Source: Lentisphaeria bacterium
GTDB lineage: Bacteria > Verrucomicrobiota > Lentisphaeria > Victivallales > UBA1829
Length of the DNA: 64,000 bases
Reading direction: 5' to 3'
Assembly (NCBI GenBank): GCA_003526375.1
Contig: DPDG01000034.1
Span: 8,847 to 72,846, forward strand
The notes under the pieces were generated by a model. That model had not been told where the DNA came from, ran no database searches, and saw only the letters and a list, made by a program, of their open reading frames with translations. Position 1 is the first letter of the stretch, and every line of letters starts with the position of its first letter. A program made the translations under genes and the position numbers. Of this stretch, positions 23,152 through 31,589 are shown piece by piece.

Positions 23152-24671
23152 AACGGATTCTGCTGCAGTACGATATCGCGCACGGGCGTCTGCCGCGTCC
23201 GGAACGGATTCTGGAACAGGCATGTTTCCTGAAAGAATACGGTTTGACCGGAATCATGCTCTATCTGGACGGGGAGGGGGCTCAGGAGAGCCTGCCGGTG
23301 CGGGGTGCGGTTCCGGCGGATTATCTGGAAACGCTGAAAAAGGGGTTGCGGAAACTGGGCTTGGAATTCGTTCCGCATATTCAGACGCTCGGACATCTGG
23401 AGCGTCTGCTTGCTCGTCCGGAAATGGAGAGATGGCGGGATGATCCTGCCGGAGGGCGCGTGGTAAGGATCGACCTGCCGGAAGTCCGCGCCGGAATGAA
23501 ACGCTATATTGCCGAAGTCTCGGAACTGTTTGATTCGGAATATGTTCACTGCGGCGGAGACGAGGCTTCGACCCTGGGGCTTGGGCTGTCCCGGAATTAT
23601 CTGAGTTCCAGAGGATTGGAGAACGCGCTTGCCGAATACTGGAATGATCTGCACCATGCGGTTCGTTCCCTGAACCGGAAGATGGTGCTTTATGCGGATG
23701 AACTGATCGCATATCCGGCTCTGCGGAGGAAACTGGAGCCTGAAATCGTGATCGCAAACTGGGGCTATTGCGCCGCGGATGAGGTTTTCGAGGCGGAAAA
23801 TCATCACTACTCCGCCCATTGTTCCGTCTGCTCCGGGCGCGGGAACTGGATGACCGGCAATGCGATGGCGGAATATGTCTTCCTTCCGCTCCCGAGACTT
23901 CAGGAGAATCTGCGGATTCTTGAGGAGCTGGGCGGCAGGAGCGGCGCGGATACATTTGTCATCAGCGACTGGGGCTCCTATGAAAATATCAACCCCATGC
24001 TCAATACGGCGCTCGGCAGTCTTTTCATTCTGCGCCGTCTTCGGGAACCCGCTTACGGCATGGATGATTTCCTCGCTGAAATTTCGCTGTTGATTTTCGG
24101 GAGACGGCATCCCCGGTTTCTCCATGCCGCCCGGATCATGCTTGAGGCGCAGAGTATGAAATACTGGCCGCCTGAAATCTGCCGGTGGGGCCCTGTATTC
24201 CCGCGTTTTCTTGCCGGGGATCCGGACACCCGCAGTGTGATTACTCTTGCCGCCGTGACGGACCCGGACCGGCTCGGCGTTCTGAAAAGGGATCTCGCGG
24301 AGGCATGTGCCATTGTGGATTCCTTGCCGGAGACAGGGGTGCTCCGTCCGCAATGGTTGAGCGATCTGAAAGGAATCGCGCGGCGTATGCACATGACGGC
24401 GCTGCGTGCGGAACTCTGCCGCCGGCACGCCTGGTACGCCGGGGCTGTCTGGGTGACGGAAAAGGAACGCGGGAAACTGCTTGAAGATTACCGGCGTTAC
24501 CGGGCTCTTGCAGAACAGGATCTTCAGTGGCATAAGATGCTTTGGCGCAGGGACTGTCTGCCGGGAGGTCTGGAGGAATCCTGCGAATATCTGAACACTG
24601 CCGTTGAGAGTGCGGGAAAAGCCCTGCATTGCCCTGAAAACACCCTGCTTTATTTCCCGCCGGAGAAATAA
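23148..24671 (+). CDS. GH20-like beta-N-acetylhexosaminidase
   Basis: A 507-residue protein without signal peptide, so probably cytoplasmic. Its barrel resembles GH20 enzymes: GLTGIMLYLDGEG (32-44), VPHIQTLGHLERLL (75-88) and the catalytic pair D138-E139 in VHCGGDEAS. In GH20 the Glu is the acid/base and the Asp supports the substrate acetamido group, so an N-acetylhexosamine substrate is likely. The usual amino-terminal GH20b domain is absent, and a helical carboxy-terminal region follows from about residue 340, as in the small GH20-like groups. Translation is coupled to the upstream DUF4838 gene (ATGA, 23148-23151). Confidence 0.78.
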   Translation: MKRILLQYDIAHGRLPRPERILEQACFLKEYGLTGIMLYLDGEGAQESLPVRGAVPADYLETLKKGLRKLGLEFVPHIQTLGHLERLLARPEMERWRDDPAGGRVVRIDLPEVRAGMKRYIAEVSELFDSEYVHCGGDEASTLGLGLSRNYLSSRGLENALAEYWNDLHHAVRSLNRKMVLYADELIAYPALRRKLEPEIVIANWGYCAADEVFEAENHHYSAHCSVCSGRGNWMTGNAMAEYVFLPLPRLQENLRILEELGGRSGADTFVISDWGSYENINPMLNTALGSLFILRRLREPAYGMDDFLAEISLLIFGRRHPRFLHAARIMLEAQSMKYWPPEICRWGPVFPRFLAGDPDTRSVITLAAVTDPDRLGVLKRDLAEACAIVDSLPETGVLRPQWLSDLKGIARRMHMTALRAELCRRHAWYAGAVWVTEKERGKLLEDYRRYRALAEQDLQWHKMLWRRDCLPGGLEESCEYLNTAVESAGKALHCPENTLLYFPPEK

Positions 24672-24720
24672 CACCGTTTTTTCCGGCACGGATTTCCTGA
24701 ATCTTTTGCCGAACCTGCGG

Positions 24721-24749
24721 TTGACTCTTCCGGCAGTCCGGATTATATT
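24721..24749 (+). promoter_or_regulatory. sigma70-type promoter of the LacI-family gene
   Basis: TTGACT (24721-24726) and TATATT (24744-24749) are 17 nt apart; the expected start leaves a leader of about 26 nt before the ATG at 24783. The spacer has a small CCGG-AGT-CCGG dyad that could bind a regulator. Confidence 0.6.
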
Positions 24750-24782
24750 GCAAATGAATCAACATAACTGGAATTGTTACAG

Positions 24783-25733
24783 ATGAAAATTCAGGAGATT
24801 GCGGAAAAAGCGGGAGTTTCGACGGCGACCGTGTCACGGGTGTTCAGCCATCATCCGAATATCCGTGAGGAGTTGAGGGCGCATGTGTTTGAGGTCGCGC
24901 GGAAATACGGATACCACCCGAGGCTTTCCACGAAACAGCGGAATATCGCGGTCATCAGCCCCTACAAGGCGGTTTATCCGATTCAGAGTTATGTGGAAAT
25001 GGTGATGTCCGAGCTCGCGCACGAGCTGTCTTCACGCGGATACCGGATCGAAATTCTGCCGCAGGATAATCTGGAACAGCTCCAGCGCATTCAGTTCTGC
25101 GGAGCGATCGGGATCGGAACGGACGGTGAACTGTTCCGGCGATGGGAGGAGCGCTTTGCCGTGCCGCTTGTGATTGTGGACAGGGATGTCCCGAAAGGTT
25201 CCACGGAGGTTTATTCCGTGCGTTCCGATGAGCCTCAGGCGATGGAACTCGCCGTCGGGCTCCTTGCCGACCGGGGATGCCGCAGAGTCGGCAGCATCAT
25301 TTACGGACAAAGCGGGACCGGCAACACGGAGATTCGGAAGAACGGTATTCTGAAAGCGCTGAAAAGACATGGTCTGCCTGTTGCGGAACAACTGATCCGG
25401 TTTTCCACGGAAGACGGCTATGTGGAGGAGATCGGCAGGCTTCTTCAGAATGGCGTTGACGCTCTGTTCTGTCCCGGCGGAAATGCAGGGATGGTGGCGG
25501 CTTATGCGTTGTCCCTCTATAACAGGCGCGTTCCTGCGGATATTTCCCTGATCGCTTCGGAACGGACCGTATTTTCCCGTTATGCCACGCCGCCGCAGAC
25601 TACGATTTCGCAGAATTATGCCGCGCAGGCTTCGGCGGTTGCGGATGCGCTGGATGCGCGTCTGAGCGGACAGCCGTTTCCGCGCCGGACGGTCATTCCC
25701 TATCAGTTGATTCTGCGCGACAGTGTAAGGTGA
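24783..25733 (+). CDS. LacI-family transcriptional regulator
   Basis: A 316-residue repressor. The helix-turn-helix is standard (KIQEIAEKAGVSTATVSRVF, residues 2-21) with the hinge region around 55 lacking a clear LAxxLR-type motif. The sensor domain follows (IAVISPYKAVYPIQSYVEMVMSEL, in parts; VPLVIVDRDVP; VDALFCPGGNAG). The ATG at 24783 is chosen over a TTG at 24774; no good Shine-Dalgarno sequence is visible, so initiation is probably weak. It follows the GH20-like gene by 111 bp with its own promoter and probably responds to a sugar from the same locus. Its target sites were not identified. Confidence 0.85.
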   Translation: MKIQEIAEKAGVSTATVSRVFSHHPNIREELRAHVFEVARKYGYHPRLSTKQRNIAVISPYKAVYPIQSYVEMVMSELAHELSSRGYRIEILPQDNLEQLQRIQFCGAIGIGTDGELFRRWEERFAVPLVIVDRDVPKGSTEVYSVRSDEPQAMELAVGLLADRGCRRVGSIIYGQSGTGNTEIRKNGILKALKRHGLPVAEQLIRFSTEDGYVEEIGRLLQNGVDALFCPGGNAGMVAAYALSLYNRRVPADISLIASERTVFSRYATPPQTTISQNYAAQASAVADALDARLSGQPFPRRTVIPYQLILRDSVR

Positions 25734-25829
25734 TTCACCCGCCGTTGTTTTTTCCCATCGTCTTCCGCATATGCGGGGAATGGCAACACGCTGGATATCG
25801 CGAAGAATACAGAGCGCATTGAGCCACAG

Positions 25830-25865
25830 AAAAACATTCCCCGCAGACGGTATTTGCGGGGAATG
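25830..25865 (-). terminator. intrinsic terminator of the six-gene oxidoreductase operon
   Basis: An 11-bp perfect stem (CATTCCCCGCA, 25835-25845, with TGCGGGGAATG, 25855-25865). On the minus strand it is followed by TTTTT, 29 bp after the stop at 25894. A second copy of TGCGGGGAATGG lies at 25772-25783. Confidence 0.75.
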
Positions 25866-25893
25866 GAATCGGCAGACTTCGGCTGCATGGCAT

Positions 25894-26850
25894 TTATTGT
25901 ACGGTCAGTACAACTTTTCCGATGTTCTCATGGCGTTCCAGAACAGCGTGCGCATCCGCTGCGTTCTCAATGGGGAACGTGCGGTGGATCAGCGGACGGA
26001 TTGCACCGGATTCGATCTCCGGCCAGACCTTTTTCTCCAATTCGGCAAGGATGCGCCCTTTCATATCTTCGGAACGGCTGCGCAGAGTGCTTCCGATCAG
26101 GCGGAGCCCGCGTTTCAGGATCGGGCGCAGGGCGATTTCCGCAGATTCCCCGCCGAGTGTTGCAATCAGAATCCAGCGTCCGCCGGGAGCCAGCTTTTCA
26201 AGATGTTTTCCGAGTCCTGTTCCGCCGACGCAGTCCAGTACGATGTCGACCGGATTTTCTTCAAGAATCCTGCCGAGATTATCCGTTTTTCTGTTGACGA
26301 CGATATCGGCTCCGAGTCTGCGTACCGCTTCCGCTTTTTTATCGGAGCCGACTGTTGCAATGACCTTTGCTCCGAACGCTTTTGCAAGCTGGATCGCCGC
26401 GATGCCGAGTCCGCTTGCACCCGCTTGAATGAATACGGTGTCGCCGCTTTTCATTCCGGCTTCGATGCAGAGATTCAGGCAGGATGTCGCAAAAGCCTCC
26501 GGCAGCGCCGCGGCTTCCGTCATGGACAGCCCGTGCGGAACGGGCAGAACCATATTCTGCGGAACGGCAACCTTTTCCGCATAGCCTCCGCCGCCGAGCA
26601 GGGCGCATACCTTGTCCCCTTTCTTCCAGCGGCTGTCCGCCGGAGCGGAGAGCACGATACCGGCTACTTCCAGACCCATCCATTCAGGCCATCCCGGAGG
26701 CGGCGGATATTTCCCCGCACGCTGAAGCAGGTCCGCCCGGTTCAGCGCCGCGGCATGGATTTCGATCAGTACTTCGTTTTCTCCTGCAACCGGATCAGGA
26801 ACTTCCGTCCAGTTCAGATTCTGCTTTTCATCAACCAGCACTGCATACAT
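25894..26850 (-). CDS. quinone oxidoreductase-like MDR enzyme (PIG3/QOR type)
   Basis: A 318-residue zinc-free medium-chain reductase. It has the QOR features AALNRADLLQRAG (34-46), PPPGWPEWMGLEVAG, GGGGYAEKV (86-94) and the NADPH loop AGASGLGIAA (143-152). Cysteine zinc ligands of alcohol dehydrogenases are absent. Members reduce quinones or enones with NADPH. The ATG at 26850 follows GGGAG; it overlaps the upstream amidohydrolase gene by 20 nt. It is the last gene of the oxidoreductase operon, before the terminator at 25830. Its role in the operon may be to remove a reactive enone or quinone intermediate, which is inference. Confidence 0.85.
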   Translation of the reverse strand: MYAVLVDEKQNLNWTEVPDPVAGENEVLIEIHAAALNRADLLQRAGKYPPPPGWPEWMGLEVAGIVLSAPADSRWKKGDKVCALLGGGGYAEKVAVPQNMVLPVPHGLSMTEAAALPEAFATSCLNLCIEAGMKSGDTVFIQAGASGLGIAAIQLAKAFGAKVIATVGSDKKAEAVRRLGADIVVNRKTDNLGRILEENPVDIVLDCVGGTGLGKHLEKLAPGGRWILIATLGGESAEIALRPILKRGLRLIGSTLRSRSEDMKGRILAELEKKVWPEIESGAIRPLIHRTFPIENAADAHAVLERHENIGKVVLTVQ

Positions 26851-27646
26851 TGTTTTTCTCCCGTTGCAAATCCTTTTGAAATGGCGTGATGCCACCGTTG
26901 CCTGTTAAAAGTCTCATCAGATTTTCGCTCATGATCTTTTTGTAATCCGCCGGTTTAGAAAATGCCTGTTTCGCACGGCACAAAAAGGCTTCAATTTGAA
27001 AAGCGATGAAATCTGTTCCGAAGATTACACGGTCCGCACCGAAATATTTCAAAGCAGCTTCCATCGGACCGAGTCTGATACCTCCGGCATTGCCACTGAC
27101 ATCAATCATGATATTCGGGTATGTTGCCAGTTCCGGCAGGTTCTCTATTGTGATATGCGAATTGACAATACGAAGTTCCGGTAGTTTTTTTGCCAGAGTG
27201 ATGATGCTTGCATCTCCATGAAGCTGGACTACCATTCCATATTTATGGCAGATATGAAAAAGTTCCATCCACTCCTTCCGGTCATAAGGTCCCCGTTTTT
27301 CGCGATAATGAACGAGTTCCCCAACCCACATCAGTCCCTTGTCATGAAAAATCTTCAGCCATTTTTTCGAGCACTCCAAATAAGCCGGATGAATCTGCAC
27401 TCCCGGATAAAGAAATTCCGGGTCGGATTCATAGAGTTCCAATACTTCCTGATTGGCGGAATCCAATTCCTCCTGTGTATCGCACCAGACTCCATCCATT
27501 GTAGTAAAAACCATTCCATCTACTCCAGCATGCCTTGCATACCGAAGCGCATCGGCAGTTGAAGAAAAATAGTCATAAAATGGATTTCCCTGGGTCTTTT
27601 TAGGGGAACGTGCCGGCAGGTGTACATGAGAGTCGATCACTTTCAT
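26831..27646 (-). CDS. amidohydrolase-family (PF04909-like) metal-dependent hydrolase
   Basis: A 271-residue TIM-barrel hydrolase of the amidohydrolase 2 group. Metal ligands start with H7 and H9 (MKVIDSHVHLP). VVQLHGD, IVNSHITIENLP and RVIFGTDF, with the late Asp, fit the family. Members hydrolyse lactones or decarboxylate carboxylic acids, so it may open a lactone made by the operon's dehydrogenases. It is coupled to the preceding gene (ATGA, 27643-27646). The coding sequence is visibly richer in A and T, with codons such as AAA, TTT and ATT, than the genes on either side, which hints at separate origin. Confidence 0.78.
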   Translation of the reverse strand: MKVIDSHVHLPARSPKKTQGNPFYDYFSSTADALRYARHAGVDGMVFTTMDGVWCDTQEELDSANQEVLELYESDPEFLYPGVQIHPAYLECSKKWLKIFHDKGLMWVGELVHYREKRGPYDRKEWMELFHICHKYGMVVQLHGDASIITLAKKLPELRIVNSHITIENLPELATYPNIMIDVSGNAGGIRLGPMEAALKYFGADRVIFGTDFIAFQIEAFLCRAKQAFSKPADYKKIMSENLMRLLTGNGGITPFQKDLQREKNNVCSAG

Positions 27647-28641
27647 TTCACATTTCTCCAGTCGAACAGGACGCCGAGCATGTCCGGGTCGCCTTTGACC
27701 AGTCTGCGGAAGATCTCCGGCGCGTCTTCCGGTTTTGCGATTTCACTTTGCATGGCGGACGGCTTGAACTTTCCGGCGGCGGTCAGACGGAGTAATGTCC
27801 GCATATCGTCGCGCATGGTCCAGTATCCCGGATGGGAGTCGTTTCGCGGACGCACGAAATTATGCGCGCCGATGATTGAGATTCCCGGCTTGTGAACCTT
27901 GTGGTAAAAATCAATCTGTTCTGTCGGCAGACGTGAACAGCCGACGAGTGCAATTCTGCCGAGAGGCGCCATGAAGTCAAGGGCGGAGTTGAGTGCATCC
28001 GGATTTCCCGTGACTTCGATTAAGGCATTGATTCCGCCGTGTGTCAAATCCTGTATTTTCCGCTTCAGTTCAGGTTCATCGGGAGAAAAGACGAAATCCG
28101 CACCGAACTCTTTGGCGATGGCGCGCCGTTTTTTGTTGAAGTCAAGCGCGATTAAGGGAAATGCGCCGCTTAAATGTGCGCACCGCACCGCCGCCAGTCC
28201 CAGAAGTCCGAGGCCCATGACCGCGACGGATTCTCCCAGTTCCGGGCGGACTTTGCGGATTCCCTGAAGCCCCATTGCAGCCGTGACCGCAAAGACAGCG
28301 TCCCTTGAATCAATTGCGGGATTCTCAATGCGGACAATGTCGCGCTCCTCTTTCAATTGAAGTGATGAATGGTGACTGTGATAGATGACGGCACGGTCGC
28401 CGGGCTTCAAATCGCTGCCTTTTCCCGCTTCGAGCACCGTGGCGACGGCACTGTAACCCAGCGTCATGGGGAAGGAACCGTCCACCAGCCCCAGAAGACA
28501 TGCCCGCTCCGTTCCCGGAGAAATGAGGGTGTATTCCGTTTTCAGCAGTGCAAATCCGGGTTCCGGGTTGATCTGCTCAAAATCGGTTTCGATGAGCTCC
28601 GCTTTTTCCCGTTCCGTAAAGACGATGGTTCGACATTTCAT
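27643..28641 (-). CDS. MDR-family zinc-type dehydrogenase
   Basis: A 332-residue medium-chain dehydrogenase. Visible features are LISPGTERACLLG in the amino-terminal domain, VMGLGLLGLAAVRCAHL (NAD loop), FPLIALDFNKKRR at the end of the second strand and VTGNPDALNSALDFM. The structural-zinc cysteine lobe is missing. This subgroup, with TEYTLISPGTE, is common beside Gfo/Idh/MocA genes in sugar operons and in bacteriochlorophyllide-like dehydrogenases; the substrate is unknown. AGGAGG precedes the ATG at 28641, which overlaps the previous stop by four bases. The long upstream extension of the frame has no support. Confidence 0.8.
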   Translation of the reverse strand: MKCRTIVFTEREKAELIETDFEQINPEPGFALLKTEYTLISPGTERACLLGLVDGSFPMTLGYSAVATVLEAGKGSDLKPGDRAVIYHSHHSSLQLKEERDIVRIENPAIDSRDAVFAVTAAMGLQGIRKVRPELGESVAVMGLGLLGLAAVRCAHLSGAFPLIALDFNKKRRAIAKEFGADFVFSPDEPELKRKIQDLTHGGINALIEVTGNPDALNSALDFMAPLGRIALVGCSRLPTEQIDFYHKVHKPGISIIGAHNFVRPRNDSHPGYWTMRDDMRTLLRLTAAGKFKPSAMQSEIAKPEDAPEIFRRLVKGDPDMLGVLFDWRNVK

Positions 28642-29774
28642 TTGAGTTTTCCTCCTGTTTCCGCCAGCGGGTGCGTCCGGTTGCTCAACGGCAGGGCGAT
28701 CCGCCGCCCTTCCAGCTGGGACGCATAGATTCCGTAAATCATTTCCAGTGTGAACTGCGCATCCTGTGCGGATGCCGCCGGAGCGCGGTTCCCGGCGATT
28801 GCATGGATAAGATCCCATGCGGCAAAACGGTTGTTCTGTTCAAAATACTTTATGGGCACAGGGCCGTCTTCCGGAGAAATAAGAGGCGCGGCGCCGGGAA
28901 TGTCTTCCTCTGTCAGCGGCACTTCTTCATAAGCTGACTCGTCCTCCGGGGGAAACTGTGTCCGGCTCAGGCGCAGTTTGCGTTCACTGTCATAGCGGAC
29001 ACTGAGCATCCCTTCGGTTCCCGCGACAGTGATTCCCATCCGCACCTGATTCCTGAACAGGCCCCTCCTGCTTTCGAAAATTCCCCTGACATCGTCCGGG
29101 AAATGATAGAATGCCATGATACTGTCACCTGCTGCAAGTCCAACCGGTTCCTTTGTCGCACTCCGGTCGGAACGGCGCAGAGGGCGTCCGCCGGCCGTGA
29201 CTTCCGCAAACACGGAGTCCGGTCTTCCGAACAGGAAACATCCGAGATCAAGGATATGAGTTCCAAGCACGATCATATCCTCGCCGCCTCCGCGTTCATC
29301 CTCCTTGCCGCGCCCGTAGAAGGTCAGGGGACGCCCGATCGCGCCGGATTCGATCATCCGTTTCATCGTAAGGAAGACCGGCGCATAACGCGCAAGATGT
29401 GCCACGGCGATTCTGATATGGTATTTTTCCGCGAGATGCACTATGCGGTCGGCCTCGTCCAGGTCGGCGCTCATCGGTTTTTCGCAGAGGATATGGATGC
29501 CGAGCTTTGCCGCCGCTTCGATCTGAGCGAAATGATCTCCCGGCAGACGCGAACCAAGAACGACGATATCCGGTTTTTCCCGTTCCAGCATGACATGATA
29601 ATCGGCATAGTGCCTTTTTGCGCCGGTCTCTTTCAGGCGGGCTTCGATGTTTTCAACGTTTGAATCAGCCAGCGCGACGGTTTCCACGCCGGGCAGTCCG
29701 CGGAACGCCAGATGGGTGCCGTGTCCGCCCAGCCCCGGTTGTGAGGTGTCATATATGATTCCGACTCTTTTCAT
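28638..29774 (-). CDS. Gfo/Idh/MocA-family oxidoreductase
   Basis: A 378-residue NAD(P)-dependent sugar or polyol dehydrogenase. It starts with RVGIIYDTSQPGLGGHGTH, in place of the usual GxGxxG, and carries the diagnostic EKP (98-100) in ILCEKPMSADL. The carboxy-terminal domain has GTHILDLGCFLFG, typical of the substrate domain. The family acts on inositols, 1,5-anhydro sugars, galactosides and similar compounds, so no single substrate can be named. Both ends overlap neighbours as ATGA (28638-28641 and 29771-29774), so its translation is locked into the operon. Confidence 0.85.
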   Translation of the reverse strand: MKRVGIIYDTSQPGLGGHGTHLAFRGLPGVETVALADSNVENIEARLKETGAKRHYADYHVMLEREKPDIVVLGSRLPGDHFAQIEAAAKLGIHILCEKPMSADLDEADRIVHLAEKYHIRIAVAHLARYAPVFLTMKRMIESGAIGRPLTFYGRGKEDERGGGEDMIVLGTHILDLGCFLFGRPDSVFAEVTAGGRPLRRSDRSATKEPVGLAAGDSIMAFYHFPDDVRGIFESRRGLFRNQVRMGITVAGTEGMLSVRYDSERKLRLSRTQFPPEDESAYEEVPLTEEDIPGAAPLISPEDGPVPIKYFEQNNRFAAWDLIHAIAGNRAPAASAQDAQFTLEMIYGIYASQLEGRRIALPLSNRTHPLAETGGKLK

Positions 29775-30529
29775 TTGCCGTGGTGATCTCCCTTTAACCC
29801 CAGGGAACGTCCGCCGTCAATGATGTAGTTCTGCCCTGTAATGTAATCCGCTTTTTCTGAAAGAAGGAACAGAACGAGTTCCGCGATATCGTCCGCGGAA
29901 CAGATCCGGTTCAGGAATGAATGTTTGCGGGCGAATGCTTCCGGATCGGCGGGCATCTCGCCGGGGCGCTGCACTTTGCCGGGGCATACGCAGTTGATAT
30001 TGACGTTATGCGGTCCAAACTCCATTGCAAGTGTTTTGGTTGCGGCGATGATTCCACCCTTTGCCGCGGCGTAATCCGCACATCCTTCCACGCCTCCGAG
30101 AGCCACCAGAGAGGAGAGATTGACGATTCTGCCGTAATTCTGCCGGAACATATGCGGAACCACCGCGTGAATTACATGCAATGCCCCGAACAGATTCATT
30201 TCAATGATCCCGCGGATGACATTCATGTCCTGCTCTGCAAAAGGTTTCATCCTGCTTCTGGCGCTGCCTCCGGCGGATGTCACGAGCAGGTCCGCTTTTC
30301 CGAAATGCTTTATTGTTCCGGCAACTGCAGCCTGAACTGAATCGGGATTGGTCAGGTCAACGGAAACGGGATACGCATTTTCAAATTCCTCCGCAGTTTT
30401 CCGTGCATTTTCCAGTGCGATGTCGAATATGGCGACCGATGCGCCTTGTTCCAGCAATTTCCGGCTGATTGTTCCTCCGATATATCCGTTTCCGCCGGTG
30501 ACGATGGCTGTCCTGCCCTGAAAATTCAT
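29771..30529 (-). CDS. short-chain dehydrogenase/reductase
   Basis: A 252-residue classical SDR. The cofactor loop is TGGNGYIG (11-18), the NAG-type motif is TSAGGSA and the catalytic residues are S139/S140, Y153 and K157 (NLSSLV, DYAAAK). D36 after the second strand (VAIFDIA) suggests NAD rather than NADP. The closing GQNYIIDGGRSLG is typical of the 3-oxoacyl reductase/glucose dehydrogenase group. The start at 30529 follows GGAG. It overlaps the Gfo/Idh gene on each side by four bases. In such operons the SDR usually oxidises a second hydroxyl of the same sugar. Confidence 0.87.
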   Translation of the reverse strand: MNFQGRTAIVTGGNGYIGGTISRKLLEQGASVAIFDIALENARKTAEEFENAYPVSVDLTNPDSVQAAVAGTIKHFGKADLLVTSAGGSARSRMKPFAEQDMNVIRGIIEMNLFGALHVIHAVVPHMFRQNYGRIVNLSSLVALGGVEGCADYAAAKGGIIAATKTLAMEFGPHNVNINCVCPGKVQRPGEMPADPEAFARKHSFLNRICSADDIAELVLFLLSEKADYITGQNYIIDGGRSLGLKGDHHGK

Positions 30530-31566
30530 TGTTTCACTCCTTTTTCCGGTTTGGAATATCCGCATGCCGCAAGCAGAACCTCATGCAGCAGATATTCATG
30601 TTGACAAGAGTAAGGATTCCGGATTTCTCCGCGGATGATCCTTGCGAATTCAATTAACTGTGCTTCATAACGGCTTCCCAGGACTCCGCAGTTCACGTGA
30701 TGCGTGCCGGAGGAGTATTGAACGTTTCCGTTTTTGAGCGTAAGACGCACTGTCAGTGGCTGTGTGTAATAGAGATTTCCGGGCGGTTCGATCGGGCACA
30801 GCTCCACGGTTCCGTTGGTTCCGCAGACAATCAGGCGGCGGTGTTTCATCCCGTCCACCTCCTCCACGGATACGCGGACTGTCGCGGCAGCCCGTTCATA
30901 TTCCAGCACTGCCAGCCCATTGTCGATCAGTCCGTCATCCCGTGTCTGCTTCATGAAAGGCGTGACTTTTTCCGGTTTCCCCAGCATGGTGACGATCAGG
31001 TCGATCAGGTATCCGGCAAAAATGTACATGGCGCCGCCTTTGAACTGTGAGAGCCATCTGCGGTATTCGGTATTGTCGCCGTCGTAACGGCTCATGACCG
31101 CGTGAACCTCGAAGACCTTGCCGAGCCAGCCGTTTTTCACCGCGTTCAGACAGAACTTTACGGCAGGATTGTAACGATAGACATATGCCTGCTGAAAAGC
31201 CAGAGAACGGGTCTCGCAGAGTTCCAGCAGTCTTCTGAATTCAGGCAGCGATTCACCGCCGGGTTTGTCCATGTGGATGTGAAGCCCGTGTTCCGCACAG
31301 CGTAAAGCCGTCGGAACCAGCTCAAAACCGTCCGTTTCAACCGCAACTGCCTCCAGTCCGCGAGTGGCAAGAAGTTCTTCTGCGGTCATCCATTTCAATC
31401 CTTTGTAGACCTCGAAATCACCACGTTTTTCCCGCCATGCGGAATCGCTTTCCACAACTCCGGCGACTTCGAAGAAATCGGATAGATTCCGCAATGCCTG
31501 CATCTTGTCCGCCGCATGGTTGTGCCCGATGCCGATCTGTCCGATCCGGATCCGTCTTTTTTCCAT
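30526..31566 (-). CDS. Gfo/Idh/MocA-family oxidoreductase
   Basis: A 346-residue oxidoreductase and the first gene of the operon. It starts RIRIGQIGIGHNHAADKM and has DKP (100-102) where the family usually has EKP, a tolerated variant since the lysine is kept. The region AYVYRYNPAVKFCLN and the YIFAGYLIDLIVTMLG helix belong to the substrate domain. The ATG at 31566 follows CAAGGAG with ideal spacing; the long in-frame extension to 32163 runs antisense through promoter sequence and the EamA gene and is rejected. A promoter and an operator-like dyad lie just upstream. Confidence 0.85.
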   Translation of the reverse strand: MEKRRIRIGQIGIGHNHAADKMQALRNLSDFFEVAGVVESDSAWREKRGDFEVYKGLKWMTAEELLATRGLEAVAVETDGFELVPTALRCAEHGLHIHMDKPGGESLPEFRRLLELCETRSLAFQQAYVYRYNPAVKFCLNAVKNGWLGKVFEVHAVMSRYDGDNTEYRRWLSQFKGGAMYIFAGYLIDLIVTMLGKPEKVTPFMKQTRDDGLIDNGLAVLEYERAAATVRVSVEEVDGMKHRRLIVCGTNGTVELCPIEPPGNLYYTQPLTVRLTLKNGNVQYSSGTHHVNCGVLGSRYEAQLIEFARIIRGEIRNPYSCQHEYLLHEVLLAACGYSKPEKGVKQ

Positions 31567-31589
31567 GAAAATGCTCCTTGTTTGAAAAT

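Noticed and set aside
21103..23223. Long minus-strand open frame of 706 codons
   Set aside because: It lies opposite the DUF4838 gene, has no recognisable domain, and results from codon bias in the real gene.
22785..24689. Minus-strand open frame of 634 codons
   Set aside because: Antisense to the GH20-like gene; composition artefact.
24660..24694. Terminator behind the GH20-like gene
   Set aside because: GCCGGAGAAA and TTTTTTCCGGC can pair, but no T run follows the stem, so it does not meet the form of an intrinsic terminator.
25772..25866. Two copies of TGCGGGGAATGG as an attachment-site or insertion footprint
   Set aside because: One copy is an arm of the terminator hairpin and there is no mobile gene between or beside the copies; the repeat is too short to support an insertion.
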